A stretch of DNA of 64,000 nt from Marinobacter sp. THAF197a (GCF_009363275.1 NZ_CP045324.1:1240001-1304000), one strand, 5' to 3'; positions 8,850 to 18,993 are shown, counted from the first letter of the stretch. Notes: generated from the letters alone by a model not told the origin. Program-made: numbers and translations.

Positions 8850-9998
8850 ATGGCTAATAGGTTCATATGCGAGACACTGGGGTCTGCCTGTCTGGGGTTC
8901 TCCATGGTACTGGCAGCCCCCGCGGCATTTGCGGTGCCAGATATTCTTGAAACTCCTGCCCGCCCGACACTGCTGGCGCCGGAATCGTTGCTGAATGACG
9001 CAACGCGTGCCGGCGAGCGGATTGTTGCTGTTGGGGAGCGTGGGCACGTGATCTTCTCGGATGATGAGGGGCGTACCTGGGTGCAGGGCGCCGTGCCGGT
9101 TTCCCTGACACTCAATGCTGTGGACTTTGGCACCGAGCAGCACGGCTGGGCGGTTGGCCATAGTGGGGTGGTACTGCACTCCTCGGATGGTGGCGAGAAC
9201 TGGACCTTGCAGCTGGACGGCAATCAGGCTTCAACTCTGGCCATTGAAAGCAAGCAGTCTCAAATAGCCGAGCTGGAAGAGCAGATCGAACAGGCTGAAG
9301 ACGATGAGAAAGCGGACCTGGAGTGGGCGCTTGACGACCTGTTCTTTACCCTTGAGAACATGCAGGCAGACCAGGATGTCGGGCCGGTAAACCCGTTCCT
9401 GGATGTCTGGTTTGAAGATGACAGCCACGGGTTTGTGGTAGGTGCCTACGGCATGATCCTGAGAACCCAGGACGGCGGCGAAAACTGGGAAGACTGGGCG
9501 CCGAACCTGGATAATCCTCAGAACTTTCACCTTAACAGCATCACCCAGGTTACCGGTGGCGCTTTGGTAGCGGTTGGTGAAGCCGGGCAGATCCATGTGT
9601 CCGTGGACGGTGGCGATACCTGGGAACGCCGCGAAAGCCCCTATGAGGGGTCGTTGTTTGGGGTTATGGGTACCGGCCAGGTTAACGAAGTCTTGACGTT
9701 TGGTCTGCGGGGCAACACCTTCCGCTCGACCGATCTTGGCCGTAGCTGGACAGTGGTTCCCAACGAGGGCGGTGCAACCATCAATAACGGTGCAGTTGCG
9801 GACGACGGCAGGATTACCCTGGTGGGTAATGGCGGCGCCGTGCTGATGAGTACGAATGGCGGCGAAAGCTTCCGCGTGTACTTCCGTAATGATCGGGAAG
9901 GTGTGATGGCCGTTGTTCCCCTGCAAGGAACCGATCTTCTTCTGGTTGGCGAGGGCGGTGTCAAATTCACCGACGCTCGTGGCCGGAATCCGAATTAA
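8850..9998 (+). CDS. YCF48-related beta-propeller protein, exported
   Basis: 382 residues with a signal peptide (hydrophobic stretch and APAAFA-VP near residue 30). Repeated Asp-box/BNR motifs mark propeller blades: SDDEGRTW, SSDGGENW, TQDGGENW, SVDGGDTW, STDLGRSW and STNGGESF. A charged coiled-coil insertion (about residues 130-175, IAELEEQIEQAEDDEK) interrupts the propeller. The family is named for photosystem II assembly factors, but in heterotrophs it accompanies MMPL/RND exporters, as here, where the pump gene begins 46 bases later. A scaffold or accessory role for the pump is inferred. Confidence 0.88.
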   Translation: MANRFICETLGSACLGFSMVLAAPAAFAVPDILETPARPTLLAPESLLNDATRAGERIVAVGERGHVIFSDDEGRTWVQGAVPVSLTLNAVDFGTEQHGWAVGHSGVVLHSSDGGENWTLQLDGNQASTLAIESKQSQIAELEEQIEQAEDDEKADLEWALDDLFFTLENMQADQDVGPVNPFLDVWFEDDSHGFVVGAYGMILRTQDGGENWEDWAPNLDNPQNFHLNSITQVTGGALVAVGEAGQIHVSVDGGDTWERRESPYEGSLFGVMGTGQVNEVLTFGLRGNTFRSTDLGRSWTVVPNEGGATINNGAVADDGRITLVGNGGAVLMSTNGGESFRVYFRNDREGVMAVVPLQGTDLLLVGEGGVKFTDARGRNPN

Positions 9999-10044
9999 CG
10001 CCCTGGTGTGGCATCAACAGATTAATGGATAGAGGGGCTTTTTA

Positions 10045-12429
10045 ATGTCTAACCCGATGCACGACAGGGGTGAACATTACCTGACAACGCCAAAGGCGGA
10101 GCCGTTTCTCGAGCGGCTGATTTTCAATAACCGGGCACCGATCCTGGTTGCGTTTTTCATTCTGACGCTGTTCCTTGGCTATAACGCCGTCAAGATCCAG
10201 CCAGATGCGAGTTTCGAGCGGATGATTCCGCTTGAGCATCCTTACATCGTCAATATGCTCGAACACCGGGACGATCTGGAGAACCTGGGTAACTTTGTCC
10301 GGATTGCGGTGGCCGTGGAAGAAGGCGATATCTTTACCGCTGAGTACATGGAAACCCTGCAGCAGATTACTGACGAGGTGTTTTACCTGAATGGGGTAGA
10401 CCGTTCCGGCCTCAAGTCGCTGTGGACCTCCAACGTACGCTGGGTAGAGGTTACAGAGCAGGGCTTTCAGGGTGGCACGGTCATTCCTGACGGCTACGAC
10501 GGTTCCCGTGAAAGCCTGGAGCAGTTGCGCCAGAACATCCTGCGTTCCAACGAAGTAGGGCGCCTGATTTCCGATAACTTCCGTTCCACCATCGTTTACG
10601 CGCCACTGTACGAGAAGAACCCGGAAACCGGAGAGGCGCTGGATTATGGTGAGTTCTCACGCCAGCTCGAAGAAAAAATTCGCGATAAGTATGGAGCGGA
10701 GAACCCTAACGTCAATATCCACATTGTCGGTTTCGCCAAGAAAGTGGGTGATCTGATTGAGGGTATTGCCTCCATTGCCTGGTTTGCGGGGATCACCATC
10801 CTGTTGACCACGCTGTTGCTGTTCTGGTACTCCCGTTGTATCGCAGGCACCCTGGTGCCGGTGTTCACATCGATCATTGCGGTGTTCTGGCAGCTTGGTA
10901 CCCTCAAGCTGCTGGGTTACGGGCTGGACCCATACTCGGTGCTGGTTCCGTTCCTGGTCTTCGCGATCGGTATCAGTCACGGCGTGCAGATCGTCAACGC
11001 CATGGCCGTCGAGGCAGGTAAAGGCTTTGATGCCATCACCTCGGCCAGGCTTGCGTTCCGGGCCCTGTATATTCCGGGCATGCTGGCGCTGATTTCCGAT
11101 GCCTTCGGCTTCCTGACCCTGGTGTTTATCGAAATTGACGTTATCCGTGATCTGGCCATTGCGGCCGGTCTGGGTGTGGCGTTCGTGATCATCACCAACC
11201 TGGTGCTGCACGTACTGATTATGTCTTACATCGGTATCTCCAAGGGCGGTGTCCGGCATGTGCAGAATCACGGGGAAAAACAGGATCGCAAATGGCGGGT
11301 CATGTCGTACTTCTCCCATCCTGGCGTTGCGCCGATTTCCCTGCTGATTGCGGTGATTGGTCTTGGTCTGGGTCTGTACTACAAGCAGGACCTCAAGGTT
11401 GGTGACCTGGACGAAGGTGCGCCGGAGCTGCGCCCGGATTCCCGCTACAACAAGGATAACTCCTTCATCATCAACAACTACTCCACCAGTGCTGACGTTC
11501 TGGTGGTGATGGTGAAAACCCAGGAAGAGCAGTGCACCCAGTACAACGTATTGCGTGCGATGGATCGCCTGCAGTGGGAACTGCAGAACACTCCGGGCGT
11601 GCAGAGCTCTGCTTCCCTGGCGGATGTTTCCAAGATGGTGACCAAGGCGCTGAACGAGGGTAGCTGGAAGTGGTACGAGATCTCCCGCAACCAGACCATC
11701 ATCAACGCTTCCATTCGTGAGGCCCCGGCAGGCCTGATCAACACCACCTGTGACCTGACGCCGGTGCTGGTGTTCCTGGAAGACCACAAGGCGGAAACCC
11801 TGCAGACCGTGGTTGACCGTGTTGAGGAGTTTGCCGATAACTTCAATAACGACGAGCACACTTTCCTGCTCGCCGCAGGTAACGCCGGTATTGAGGCCGC
11901 TACCAACGAAGTTATTGCTAATGCCAAAGACATCATGTTGCTGCTGGTTTACAGCGTGGTGAGCTTGCTGTGTTTCCTGACCTTCCGGTCGATCCGCGCG
12001 GTGGCGTGTATCGTGATTCCGCTGGGCCTGACCTCCATCCTGTGTGAGGCAATCATGGCGGTCTCGGGTATCGGTATCAAGGTGGCGACTCTGCCGGTGA
12101 TCGCATTGGGGGTAGGTATCGGTGTCGACTACGGTATCTATATCTACAGCAAGCTGGAGAAGTTCCTGCTGGAAGGCAAGACACTCCAGGACGCCTACTA
12201 CGAGACCCTGCGCTCAACCGGTAAGGCGGTTATCTTTACCGGTGTGACTCTGGGTCTGGGTGTGGTGACCTGGATCTTCTCGCCGATCAAGTTCCAGGCG
12301 GATATGGGCTTCCTGCTGTTCTTCATGTTCCTCTGGAACATGGTGGGCGCCATTTGGCTTCTGCCCGCACTGGCGCGCTTCCTGTTGCGCCCGGACAAAA
12401 TGCTTGCCAAGGCAAGAGCGGCGAAATAA
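10045..12429 (+). CDS. RND/MMPL-family transporter
   Basis: 794-residue inner-membrane protein with the RND layout. There is one membrane segment near residue 35, a large periplasmic loop, a five-to-six segment block (about 235-415), a second periplasmic loop (about 430-625) and a second block (about 630-785) containing the GVGIGVDYGIYIYSKLE signature. The family exports hydrophobic molecules such as lipids; the cargo here is unknown. The gene follows the YCF48 gene closely and is ended by a strong terminator. Confidence 0.92.
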   Translation: MSNPMHDRGEHYLTTPKAEPFLERLIFNNRAPILVAFFILTLFLGYNAVKIQPDASFERMIPLEHPYIVNMLEHRDDLENLGNFVRIAVAVEEGDIFTAEYMETLQQITDEVFYLNGVDRSGLKSLWTSNVRWVEVTEQGFQGGTVIPDGYDGSRESLEQLRQNILRSNEVGRLISDNFRSTIVYAPLYEKNPETGEALDYGEFSRQLEEKIRDKYGAENPNVNIHIVGFAKKVGDLIEGIASIAWFAGITILLTTLLLFWYSRCIAGTLVPVFTSIIAVFWQLGTLKLLGYGLDPYSVLVPFLVFAIGISHGVQIVNAMAVEAGKGFDAITSARLAFRALYIPGMLALISDAFGFLTLVFIEIDVIRDLAIAAGLGVAFVIITNLVLHVLIMSYIGISKGGVRHVQNHGEKQDRKWRVMSYFSHPGVAPISLLIAVIGLGLGLYYKQDLKVGDLDEGAPELRPDSRYNKDNSFIINNYSTSADVLVVMVKTQEEQCTQYNVLRAMDRLQWELQNTPGVQSSASLADVSKMVTKALNEGSWKWYEISRNQTIINASIREAPAGLINTTCDLTPVLVFLEDHKAETLQTVVDRVEEFADNFNNDEHTFLLAAGNAGIEAATNEVIANAKDIMLLLVYSVVSLLCFLTFRSIRAVACIVIPLGLTSILCEAIMAVSGIGIKVATLPVIALGVGIGVDYGIYIYSKLEKFLLEGKTLQDAYYETLRSTGKAVIFTGVTLGLGVVTWIFSPIKFQADMGFLLFFMFLWNMVGAIWLLPALARFLLRPDKMLAKARAAK

Positions 12430-12442
12430 TCGCCGGAACTGC

Positions 12443-12470
12443 AAAAAAGCCCGCACTCGCGGGCTTTTTT
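12443..12470 (+). terminator. Rho-independent terminator after RND transporter gene
   Basis: A6 - GCCCGC (12449-12454) - ACTC - GCGGGC (12459-12464) - T6 (12465-12470). A textbook terminator that could work in both directions; it lies 13 bases after the stop. Confidence 0.93.
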
Positions 12471-12614
12471 GTTGCTGAGTCAGACGGTTAGCGAGCTAAT
12501 GCATTCTTTATTTATGGCCCGAAGTGGTCTATGTTCTTAAACGACCGGGATGTTTGTCCGCACTTTGAGCCGGGCAACTGACAATAAAGACCAAGAAAAG
12601 AAGGAAGAGCACAC

Positions 12615-13598
12615 ATGACACTAAAACTCAAAGCGTCCGCGTTTGCCGTTGCTGCCGCCGTGAGCCTCGGGGCCGCATCGACAGCCGTTTCCGCCCAGGA
12701 ACAGCGCTTCGTGACGATCGGCACCGGCGGCGTGACCGGTGTGTACTATCCCGCTGGCGGCGCCATCTGCCGGCTGGTGAACATGGATCGGAAAGCACAC
12801 GGTATTCGCTGCTCTGTCGAGAGCACCGGTGGTTCCGTGTACAACCTGAACGCCATTCGCGGGGGTGAGCTTGATCTGGCAGTGGCCCAGTCCGACTGGC
12901 AGTTCCACGCCTACAACGGCACCAGCCAGTTCGAAGACGCCGGCAAAAACGAGAAGCTGCGCGCTGTCTTCTCTCTGCACCCTGAGCCATTCACCGTAGT
13001 GGCTAGCAAAGGCTCCGGTATCAAGACCTTTGAAGATCTTGAAGGCAAGCGGGTATCTGTAGGTAACCCGGGCTCCGGCCAGCGCGCCACCGCCGAGGTT
13101 CTGATGAACGAAATGGGTTGGGGTATGGACAAGTTCGCCCTGGCTGCGGAAATCAAAGCGGCCGAGCAGTCCCAGGCCTTGTGTGATGGCAATATTGATG
13201 CTTTCTTCTACACCGTTGGCCACCCTTCCGGTGCCATCAAGGAAGCCACCACGTCCTGTGACAGTGTTCTGGTAAACGTGGACAATGCCTCCAGCAAGAA
13301 GCTGATCGACGACAATCCGTACTACCGGAAAGCCGTTATTCCGGGTGGAATGTACCGTGGGTCTGACCAGGACGTAACCACTTTCGGTGTGGCAGCAACC
13401 TTTGTGTCTTCAACCGATGTGGCAGACGATGTGGTTTATGAAGTGGTTAAAGCGGTCTTTGAGAACTTTGACAGCTTCAAGCGCCTGCATCCTGCGTTCG
13501 GTAACCTGAAGAAGGAAGAGATGGTCTCTGACGCCCTGAGTGCGCCTCTGCACCCGGGTGCCGCCAAGTACTATCGTGAGGCTGGCCTGATCGACTGA
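12615..13598 (+). CDS. TAXI-family TRAP transporter solute-binding protein
   Basis: 327-residue periplasmic binding protein with a signal peptide (cleavage near VSAQE, about residue 27). It opens after cleavage with the TAXI signature FVTIGTGGVTGVYYPAGGAICRLVN and continues with VESTGGSVYNLNAIRGGELDLAVAQSD, typical of the family. It delivers a small carboxylate or amino acid to the membrane part encoded 80 bases downstream; some family members bind glutamate, but the ligand here cannot be read from sequence. The ribosome site AAGGAAGAG precedes ATG 12615. Confidence 0.95.
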   Translation: MTLKLKASAFAVAAAVSLGAASTAVSAQEQRFVTIGTGGVTGVYYPAGGAICRLVNMDRKAHGIRCSVESTGGSVYNLNAIRGGELDLAVAQSDWQFHAYNGTSQFEDAGKNEKLRAVFSLHPEPFTVVASKGSGIKTFEDLEGKRVSVGNPGSGQRATAEVLMNEMGWGMDKFALAAEIKAAEQSQALCDGNIDAFFYTVGHPSGAIKEATTSCDSVLVNVDNASSKKLIDDNPYYRKAVIPGGMYRGSDQDVTTFGVAATFVSSTDVADDVVYEVVKAVFENFDSFKRLHPAFGNLKKEEMVSDALSAPLHPGAAKYYREAGLID

Positions 13599-13679
13599 TC
13601 CGGCCCGTCGCCGGCAGGGCGGGCGTCCGGCCCGCTCTGCTGATTCCAACCAGGTTATCTCCCATCACAGGTACATTCT

Positions 13680-16280
13680 ATGGCGAAGAACGACCCCGGT
13701 ACCGGGGCGGGTGTTGACGCCGCCAAGGTCGATCAGCTGTTGCAGACAGAAACCGGAGGCAGGGCTCTCACCGGACCGGCATCTGTCATCCTGTTTATCG
13801 TGCCCCTTTGCTGGTCTTTGTTTCAGCTCTGGATTGCATCACCGCTGCCGTTTATTCTGAACTTCGGCATTTTCAATTCCACGGAAGCCCGCTCCATTCA
13901 TTTGGCGTTTGCGGTTTTCCTGGCGTTTTCAGCATTCCCCATGATCAAGGGGGTGCATGCCAACAAGGTGCCGGTCTATGACTGGATACTGGCACTTGCT
14001 GCTGCGTTTTCCGCGTCTTATCTCTTTGTTTTTTATAACGAGTTGTCTACGCGCCCAGGTGCGCCCATTACTATGGATCTTTGGGTTGCGCTAGGTGGCC
14101 TGGTGCTGCTTCTGGAAGCAACGCGACGGGCCTTGGGGTTGCCGTTGACCATTGTTGCGGCGGTATTTATCACCTATTCCCTGGCTGGCCCCTACATGCC
14201 GGACGTTATCGCCCACAAAGGGGTCAGCCTCAACAAGCTGGCGTCCCACCAGTGGCTGGGCACCGAGGGTGTTTTCGGGGTGGCGTTGGGTGTATCTACC
14301 AGCTTTGTGTTTCTTTTTGTGCTTTTCGGTGCGTTGCTTGAACGCGCCGGAGCCGGCAACTACTTCATCAAGGTGGCCTACGCCATGCTTGGCCATATGC
14401 GTGGTGGCCCGGCGAAGGCTGCGGTGGTGTCCAGTGGTTTGAGTGGTGTTATTTCCGGCTCATCGATTGCCAATGTGGTCACCACGGGTACGTTCACCAT
14501 TCCGCTGATGAAGCGTGTTGGCTTTCCGGCTACCAAGGCCGGTGCTGTTGAGGTTGCCGCATCCACCAACGGGCAGCTCACACCGCCTATCATGGGCGCT
14601 GCCGCGTTTTTGATGGTTGAGTATGTGGGCATTTCATACCTGGAAGTGATCAAACACGCCATTCTGCCGGCTCTGATTTCCTACGTGGCACTGATTTACA
14701 TTGTTCACCTTGAAGCCTGCAAGCTGAAGATGGAAGGCATTGAACGGCCGAATCGTCCCTCCCTGGCGCAGCGAATGCTGAATTGGGTCGTGATTCTGAT
14801 CGGCCTGATCGTGCTTACCTTTGCGGTTTACTATGGTGTGGGCTGGACCAAGAATGTTCTTGGTGAGGCGGCGCCCTGGGTGCTTGGCCCGCTGCTGATA
14901 GCGGTATACGTAGGGTTGGTTGGCTATGCCACCCGATACCCGGAGCTTGAGGCCGATGACCCCAATCAGGAAATGGGAGCACTGCCGGAAGTAGGCCCGA
15001 CGGTAAAAACTGGTCTGTACTACCTGTTACCGGTGGTGGTCCTGGTCTGGTGTTTGACCGTCGAGCGCTTCTCGCCGCAGTTGTCTGCATTCTGGGCGAC
15101 CCTGTTCATGATCTTTATCGTGATAACACAGCGCCCGCTGAAAACACTTTTCCGCAGCCGCGGCCAGGTGCTCCGAGAGTTTGCCAGCGGCTTTGTTGAT
15201 CTGGCGCACTCTTTGGCCACCGGCGCTCGCAACATGGTGGGCATTGGTGTTGCCACGGCCACCGCTGGCATCGTGGTTGGCACCGTAACTCTCACCGGTA
15301 TCGGGTTGGTGATGACAGAGTTTGTAGAGTTCCTCTCTGGGGGGAATCTGCTGTTAATGCTCATCTTCACCGCAGTGATCAGCCTGATACTGGGGATGGG
15401 CTTGCCCACCACGGCTAATTACATCGTGGTATCTACCCTGATGGCGCCGGTCATCGTTACCCTGGGCGCCCAGAATGGCTTGCTCGTGCCGCTTATTGCG
15501 GTCCACCTGTTTGTCTTCTATTTCGGGATACTGGCGGATGATACGCCGCCCGTGGGTCTGGCCGCCTACGCGGCGGCCGCTATCTCGGGTGCGGACCCCA
15601 TTCGAACGGGTATTCAGGGTTTTACCTACGATATCCGTACCGCCATCCTGCCGTTCATGTTTATCTTCAACACCCAGTTGTTGCTGATTGGCCTGACCGG
15701 GTGGGTCGACCTGCTGATCACGGTGGCCAGCGCGGTAACGGCCATGCTCGTGTTCTCCGCCGCGACACAGGGTTTCTGGTTTACCCGCAGCTACAAGTGG
15801 GAAAGCCTGCTCCTGCTGTTGATTACCTTCACCTTGTTCCGGCCCGGGTTCTGGTGGGACATGATCTATCCGCCTTATGAAGAGCGGCAGGGCAGTGCGA
15901 TTATGGAGTACGTCGAGACGGTACCGGTTGATGACACAACGGTTTTCCGGGTATCGGGCATGGGGCTGGATGGCAGTGACGTGACCACCTATGTTCAGCT
16001 CGATATTCCGGCTGGTGGGTCAGCGGAGGAACGGCTGTCAGCTGTCGGTTTGGACGTGTCCGATCAGGGTGACGTGCTGGCGGTGAATTTTGTTGATTTT
16101 GGCAGCGCTGCGGAAGATGCCGGTATCGAGTTTGGCTGGAATATCGAAGCAGTTCAGGCAAAACTTGACCGGCCACCGAGGGAATTGATGTTTATTCCCG
16201 CGCTGTTGTTGCTTGGGTTGGTGGCGTTTGGCCAGCTCAAGCGCAAAGCCAGGGAAGACGCATCACCTCAAACGGCGTAG
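13680..16280 (+). CDS. TRAP transporter fused permease (4TM + 12TM)
   Basis: 866-residue inner-membrane protein in which the small (DctQ-like) and large (DctM-like) TRAP subunits are fused, as is usual for TAXI systems. About 16 or more hydrophobic segments are visible. DctM features include GGPAKAAVVSSGLSGVISGSSIANVVTTG and the GMGLPTTANYIV segment near residue 575. A soluble C-terminal stretch (about 735-835) precedes a last membrane helix. It works with the binding protein encoded just upstream, driven by a sodium or proton gradient. Terminator at 16303-16320. Confidence 0.95.
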   Translation: MAKNDPGTGAGVDAAKVDQLLQTETGGRALTGPASVILFIVPLCWSLFQLWIASPLPFILNFGIFNSTEARSIHLAFAVFLAFSAFPMIKGVHANKVPVYDWILALAAAFSASYLFVFYNELSTRPGAPITMDLWVALGGLVLLLEATRRALGLPLTIVAAVFITYSLAGPYMPDVIAHKGVSLNKLASHQWLGTEGVFGVALGVSTSFVFLFVLFGALLERAGAGNYFIKVAYAMLGHMRGGPAKAAVVSSGLSGVISGSSIANVVTTGTFTIPLMKRVGFPATKAGAVEVAASTNGQLTPPIMGAAAFLMVEYVGISYLEVIKHAILPALISYVALIYIVHLEACKLKMEGIERPNRPSLAQRMLNWVVILIGLIVLTFAVYYGVGWTKNVLGEAAPWVLGPLLIAVYVGLVGYATRYPELEADDPNQEMGALPEVGPTVKTGLYYLLPVVVLVWCLTVERFSPQLSAFWATLFMIFIVITQRPLKTLFRSRGQVLREFASGFVDLAHSLATGARNMVGIGVATATAGIVVGTVTLTGIGLVMTEFVEFLSGGNLLLMLIFTAVISLILGMGLPTTANYIVVSTLMAPVIVTLGAQNGLLVPLIAVHLFVFYFGILADDTPPVGLAAYAAAAISGADPIRTGIQGFTYDIRTAILPFMFIFNTQLLLIGLTGWVDLLITVASAVTAMLVFSAATQGFWFTRSYKWESLLLLLITFTLFRPGFWWDMIYPPYEERQGSAIMEYVETVPVDDTTVFRVSGMGLDGSDVTTYVQLDIPAGGSAEERLSAVGLDVSDQGDVLAVNFVDFGSAAEDAGIEFGWNIEAVQAKLDRPPRELMFIPALLLLGLVAFGQLKRKAREDASPQTA

Positions 16281-16300
16281 TGCTCATGGCACTTAGTAAA

Positions 16301-16327
16301 AACCCGGCGTTGCTGCCGGGTTTTTTT
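16301..16327 (+). terminator. Rho-independent terminator after TRAP permease gene
   Basis: Stem AACCCGGC (16301-16308) / GCCGGGTT (16315-16322), loop GTTGCT, followed by a T run to 16327. It isolates the transporter from the thrS operon. Confidence 0.9.
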
Positions 16328-16431
16328 CTGTTAGACTCGCCCTCAAACCGGCCCGTGGTTTGTATCACGGAGCCCGGCCAACATGTGATCTTTGGTATAG
16401 ATCACCGCTGAGAAACCATCAGGAGAGAATC

Positions 16432-18357
16432 ATGCCCGTCGTTACCCTGCCGGATGGCAGTCATCGCAGTTTTGCCGAACCCGTTACCGTTCATGATGTG
16501 GCCGCCGATATTGGTGCAGGCCTTGCCAAGGCCGCCCTGGCCGGAAAAGTGAATGGCAAGCTCGTGGATACCAGTCATCTGATCGAAAACGATGTAGAGC
16601 TGGCTATCGTAACCGAGCGCGATGAAGACGGTGTAGACGTGATTCGTCACTCAACCGCCCACCTGATGGCCATGGCGGTACAAGATCTGTTCCCCGGTGC
16701 CCAGGTAACCATCGGGCCGGTGATCGAGAACGGTTTCTACTACGACTTCAAATACGAGCGTCCGTTTACCAACGAAGACCTGGCGCGCATCGAAAAGCGT
16801 ATGGAAGAGCTCGCCAAACAGGACCTGCCGGTCTCCCGTTCCGTCATGTCCCGGGAGGAAGCGGTCAAACTGTTTGAAAAAATGGGCGAGGAATACAAGG
16901 TCCGGATCATCGAGGATATCCCCGGTGAGGAAGATCTGTCGTTCTATAGTCAGGGTGACTTTATTGACCTGTGCCGTGGTCCTCACGTGCCCAGCACCGG
17001 CAAGCTGAAAGCGTTCAAGCTCACCAAGGTGGCGGGTGCCTACTGGCGCGGTGATACCAGCAATGAACAATTGCAGCGTATCTACGGCACTGCCTGGGGT
17101 AACAAGAAAGACCTGAAAACCTATCTGCATCGCCTGGAAGAGGCTGAAAAGCGGGATCACCGAAAGATTGGCAAGAAGCTGGGCCTGTTCCACATGCAGG
17201 AAGAGGCTCCCGGCATGGTGTTCTGGCATCCGGATGGCTGGTCCCTGTACCAGGAAGTTGAGCAGTACATGCGGGCCAAGCAGCACCAGCATGGCTACAA
17301 GGAAATCAAGACCCCGCAGGTGGTGTCCCGCACGCTCTGGGAGAAGTCCGGGCACTGGGACAAGTTCAAGGATGGCATGTTCACCACCGAGTCTGAGAAA
17401 CACGATTACGCCATCAAGCCCATGAACTGCCCGTGCCACGTACAGGTGTTCAATCAGGGTCTGAAAAGCTACAAGGACCTTCCGCTGCGCCTGGCAGAGT
17501 TCGGCTCATGCCACCGAAATGAAGCCTCCGGGGCTCTTCATGGCCTGATGCGGGTGCGTGGATTCACTCAGGATGATGCCCACATCTTCTGTGAAGAAGA
17601 CGCCATCCAGGAAGAAGTGTCGGCGTTCATGAAAATGCTGCACGAAGTGTACGAGGACTTCGGTTTTACCGAGATTCTGTACAAATTGTCCACTCGCCCG
17701 GAGAAGCGCGTAGGTTCGGACGAGGTCTGGGACAAGGCGGAGGCTGCCCTTGAAGAAGCCCTGAACCGCGAGGGGGTTGATTGGGAGTTGTTGCCGGGTG
17801 AGGGTGCCTTCTATGGTCCTAAAATTGAGTATTCCTTGAAGGACTGTCTCGGCCGGGTGTGGCAGTGTGGTACCATTCAGGTAGATTTCTCAATGCCGGG
17901 CCGCCTGGGTGCCCAATATGTGGCCGATAACTCCGAGAGGAAAACCCCGGTTATGCTGCATCGGGCGGTTCTCGGGTCTTTTGAGCGGTTTATCGGTATA
18001 CTGATCGAAGAATACGAAGGCGCATTCCCCACGTGGCTTGCTCCGACACAGGTTGCGGTGCTGAATATTACCGATAACCAGCGTGATTATTGTCAGAATC
18101 TGGCCAAAAAGTGGGATTCTTTGGGCTATCGGGTTAATGCTGACTTGAGAAACGAGAAGATCGGCTTTAAAATCCGCGAGCATACTCTTAACAAGGTTCC
18201 CTACCTGATCGTTGTTGGCGATAAAGAAATCGAGAACAACGCCGTTGCAGTAAGAACTCGCAAAGGTGAAGATCTGGGCACCATGTCTGTCGACGAGTTT
18301 GAACAGCTGCTTGCAGCCGACGTCGACCGAAAAGGCAGAAACAAAACGGAGATCTGA
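16432..18357 (+). CDS. thrS: Threonyl-tRNA synthetase
   Basis: Charges tRNA-Thr with threonine. It has 641 residues: an N-terminal TGS domain (MPVVTLPDGSHRSF), an editing domain with the HSTAHLMAMAV motif near residue 74, then the class II catalytic core with MNCPCHVQVF (zinc ligand Cys), the motif 2 region FGSCHRNEASGALHGLMRVRGFTQDDAHIFC and a C-terminal anticodon-binding domain. Start at 16432 is set by homology and by AGGAGAG at 16421-16427; a longer frame from 16360 has no support. The stop overlaps or abuts the infC ATT start. Confidence 0.98.
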   Translation: MPVVTLPDGSHRSFAEPVTVHDVAADIGAGLAKAALAGKVNGKLVDTSHLIENDVELAIVTERDEDGVDVIRHSTAHLMAMAVQDLFPGAQVTIGPVIENGFYYDFKYERPFTNEDLARIEKRMEELAKQDLPVSRSVMSREEAVKLFEKMGEEYKVRIIEDIPGEEDLSFYSQGDFIDLCRGPHVPSTGKLKAFKLTKVAGAYWRGDTSNEQLQRIYGTAWGNKKDLKTYLHRLEEAEKRDHRKIGKKLGLFHMQEEAPGMVFWHPDGWSLYQEVEQYMRAKQHQHGYKEIKTPQVVSRTLWEKSGHWDKFKDGMFTTESEKHDYAIKPMNCPCHVQVFNQGLKSYKDLPLRLAEFGSCHRNEASGALHGLMRVRGFTQDDAHIFCEEDAIQEEVSAFMKMLHEVYEDFGFTEILYKLSTRPEKRVGSDEVWDKAEAALEEALNREGVDWELLPGEGAFYGPKIEYSLKDCLGRVWQCGTIQVDFSMPGRLGAQYVADNSERKTPVMLHRAVLGSFERFIGILIEEYEGAFPTWLAPTQVAVLNITDNQRDYCQNLAKKWDSLGYRVNADLRNEKIGFKIREHTLNKVPYLIVVGDKEIENNAVAVRTRKGEDLGTMSVDEFEQLLAADVDRKGRNKTEI

Positions 18358-18359
18358 TT

Positions 18360-18899
18360 ATTAAACAGCGAACGAATCGGGGTGGGCGTACTCCAAAAGC
18401 GCCTATCAATGAGAACATTGACGCAACTGAAGTCCGTCTGATTGATGCCGAAGGCAATCAGGTCGGGATAGTACCCATCGAGGACGCGATCCGCATGGCG
18501 GAAGAAGCCACCCTCGATCTGGTGCAGGTTACGGATTCCGATCCGATCGTCTGTAAGATAATGGACTACGGCAAGAAAATTTTTGAAGAGAAAAAGGCCA
18601 AGGCGGCTGCCAAGAAAAAGCAGAAGCAGACGCAGGTCAAAGAGCTGAAGTTCCGACCAGGAACGGAAGAAGGGGATTATCAGGTCAAACTACGCAACCT
18701 GGTACGTTTCCTTGAGAACGGGGACCGCGGCAAGATCACAATTCGGTTCCGTGGCCGTGAGATGGCACACCAGGAAATTGGTATGAAACTCATGGCCCGG
18801 ATCGAAGCCGACGTTGAAGAACTTGCAACGGTTGAGATGCGGCCGAAAATGGAAGGCCGGCAGATGACCATGATTGTGGCTCCCCGCAAGAAGAAGTGA
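18360..18899 (+). CDS. infC: Translation initiation factor IF-3 (ATT start)
   Basis: 179-residue IF-3, which binds the 30S subunit and proofreads initiator tRNA and start codons. The recognisable protein runs upstream of the first ATG (18495) through KAPINENIDATEVRLIDAEGNQVGIVPIEDA, so the start must be non-standard. Two ATT codons in tandem (18357 and 18360) follow GGAG (18348-18351). 18360 is chosen because ATT-AAA matches the E. coli infC start and gives 8-base spacing; 18357 is possible. The rare ATT start underlies IF-3 autoregulation in E. coli. The KKKQKQTQVKELKFRPGTEEGDYQ linker and RFRGREMAHQEIGM are conserved. Confidence 0.95.
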   Translation: MKQRTNRGGRTPKAPINENIDATEVRLIDAEGNQVGIVPIEDAIRMAEEATLDLVQVTDSDPIVCKIMDYGKKIFEEKKAKAAAKKKQKQTQVKELKFRPGTEEGDYQVKLRNLVRFLENGDRGKITIRFRGREMAHQEIGMKLMARIEADVEELATVEMRPKMEGRQMTMIVAPRKKK

Positions 18900-18918
18900 A
18901 CCTGATCCCAGTACGGGT

Positions 18919-18936
18919 CCCCCGCAGCGGCGGGGG
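18919..18936 (+). promoter_or_regulatory. Hairpin between infC and rpmI
   Basis: 7-bp GC stem CCCCCGC / GCGGGGG with a 4-base loop AGCG, followed by only a weak T tract (ATTTGTCG). In enterobacteria this interval takes part in autoregulation of the L35-L20 genes by ribosomal protein L20. Whether this hairpin is that operator, an attenuator or neither is not shown by the sequence. Confidence 0.45.
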
Positions 18937-18993
18937 ATTTGTCGTTCAGGGGCACAGTTGTTTTTATTCATAATAGAATGCGGAGTTTTAAAA

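Noticed and set aside
16360..16431. N-terminal extension of ThrS
   Set aside because: The ribosome site and homology place the start at 16432; the extension reads through leader sequence.
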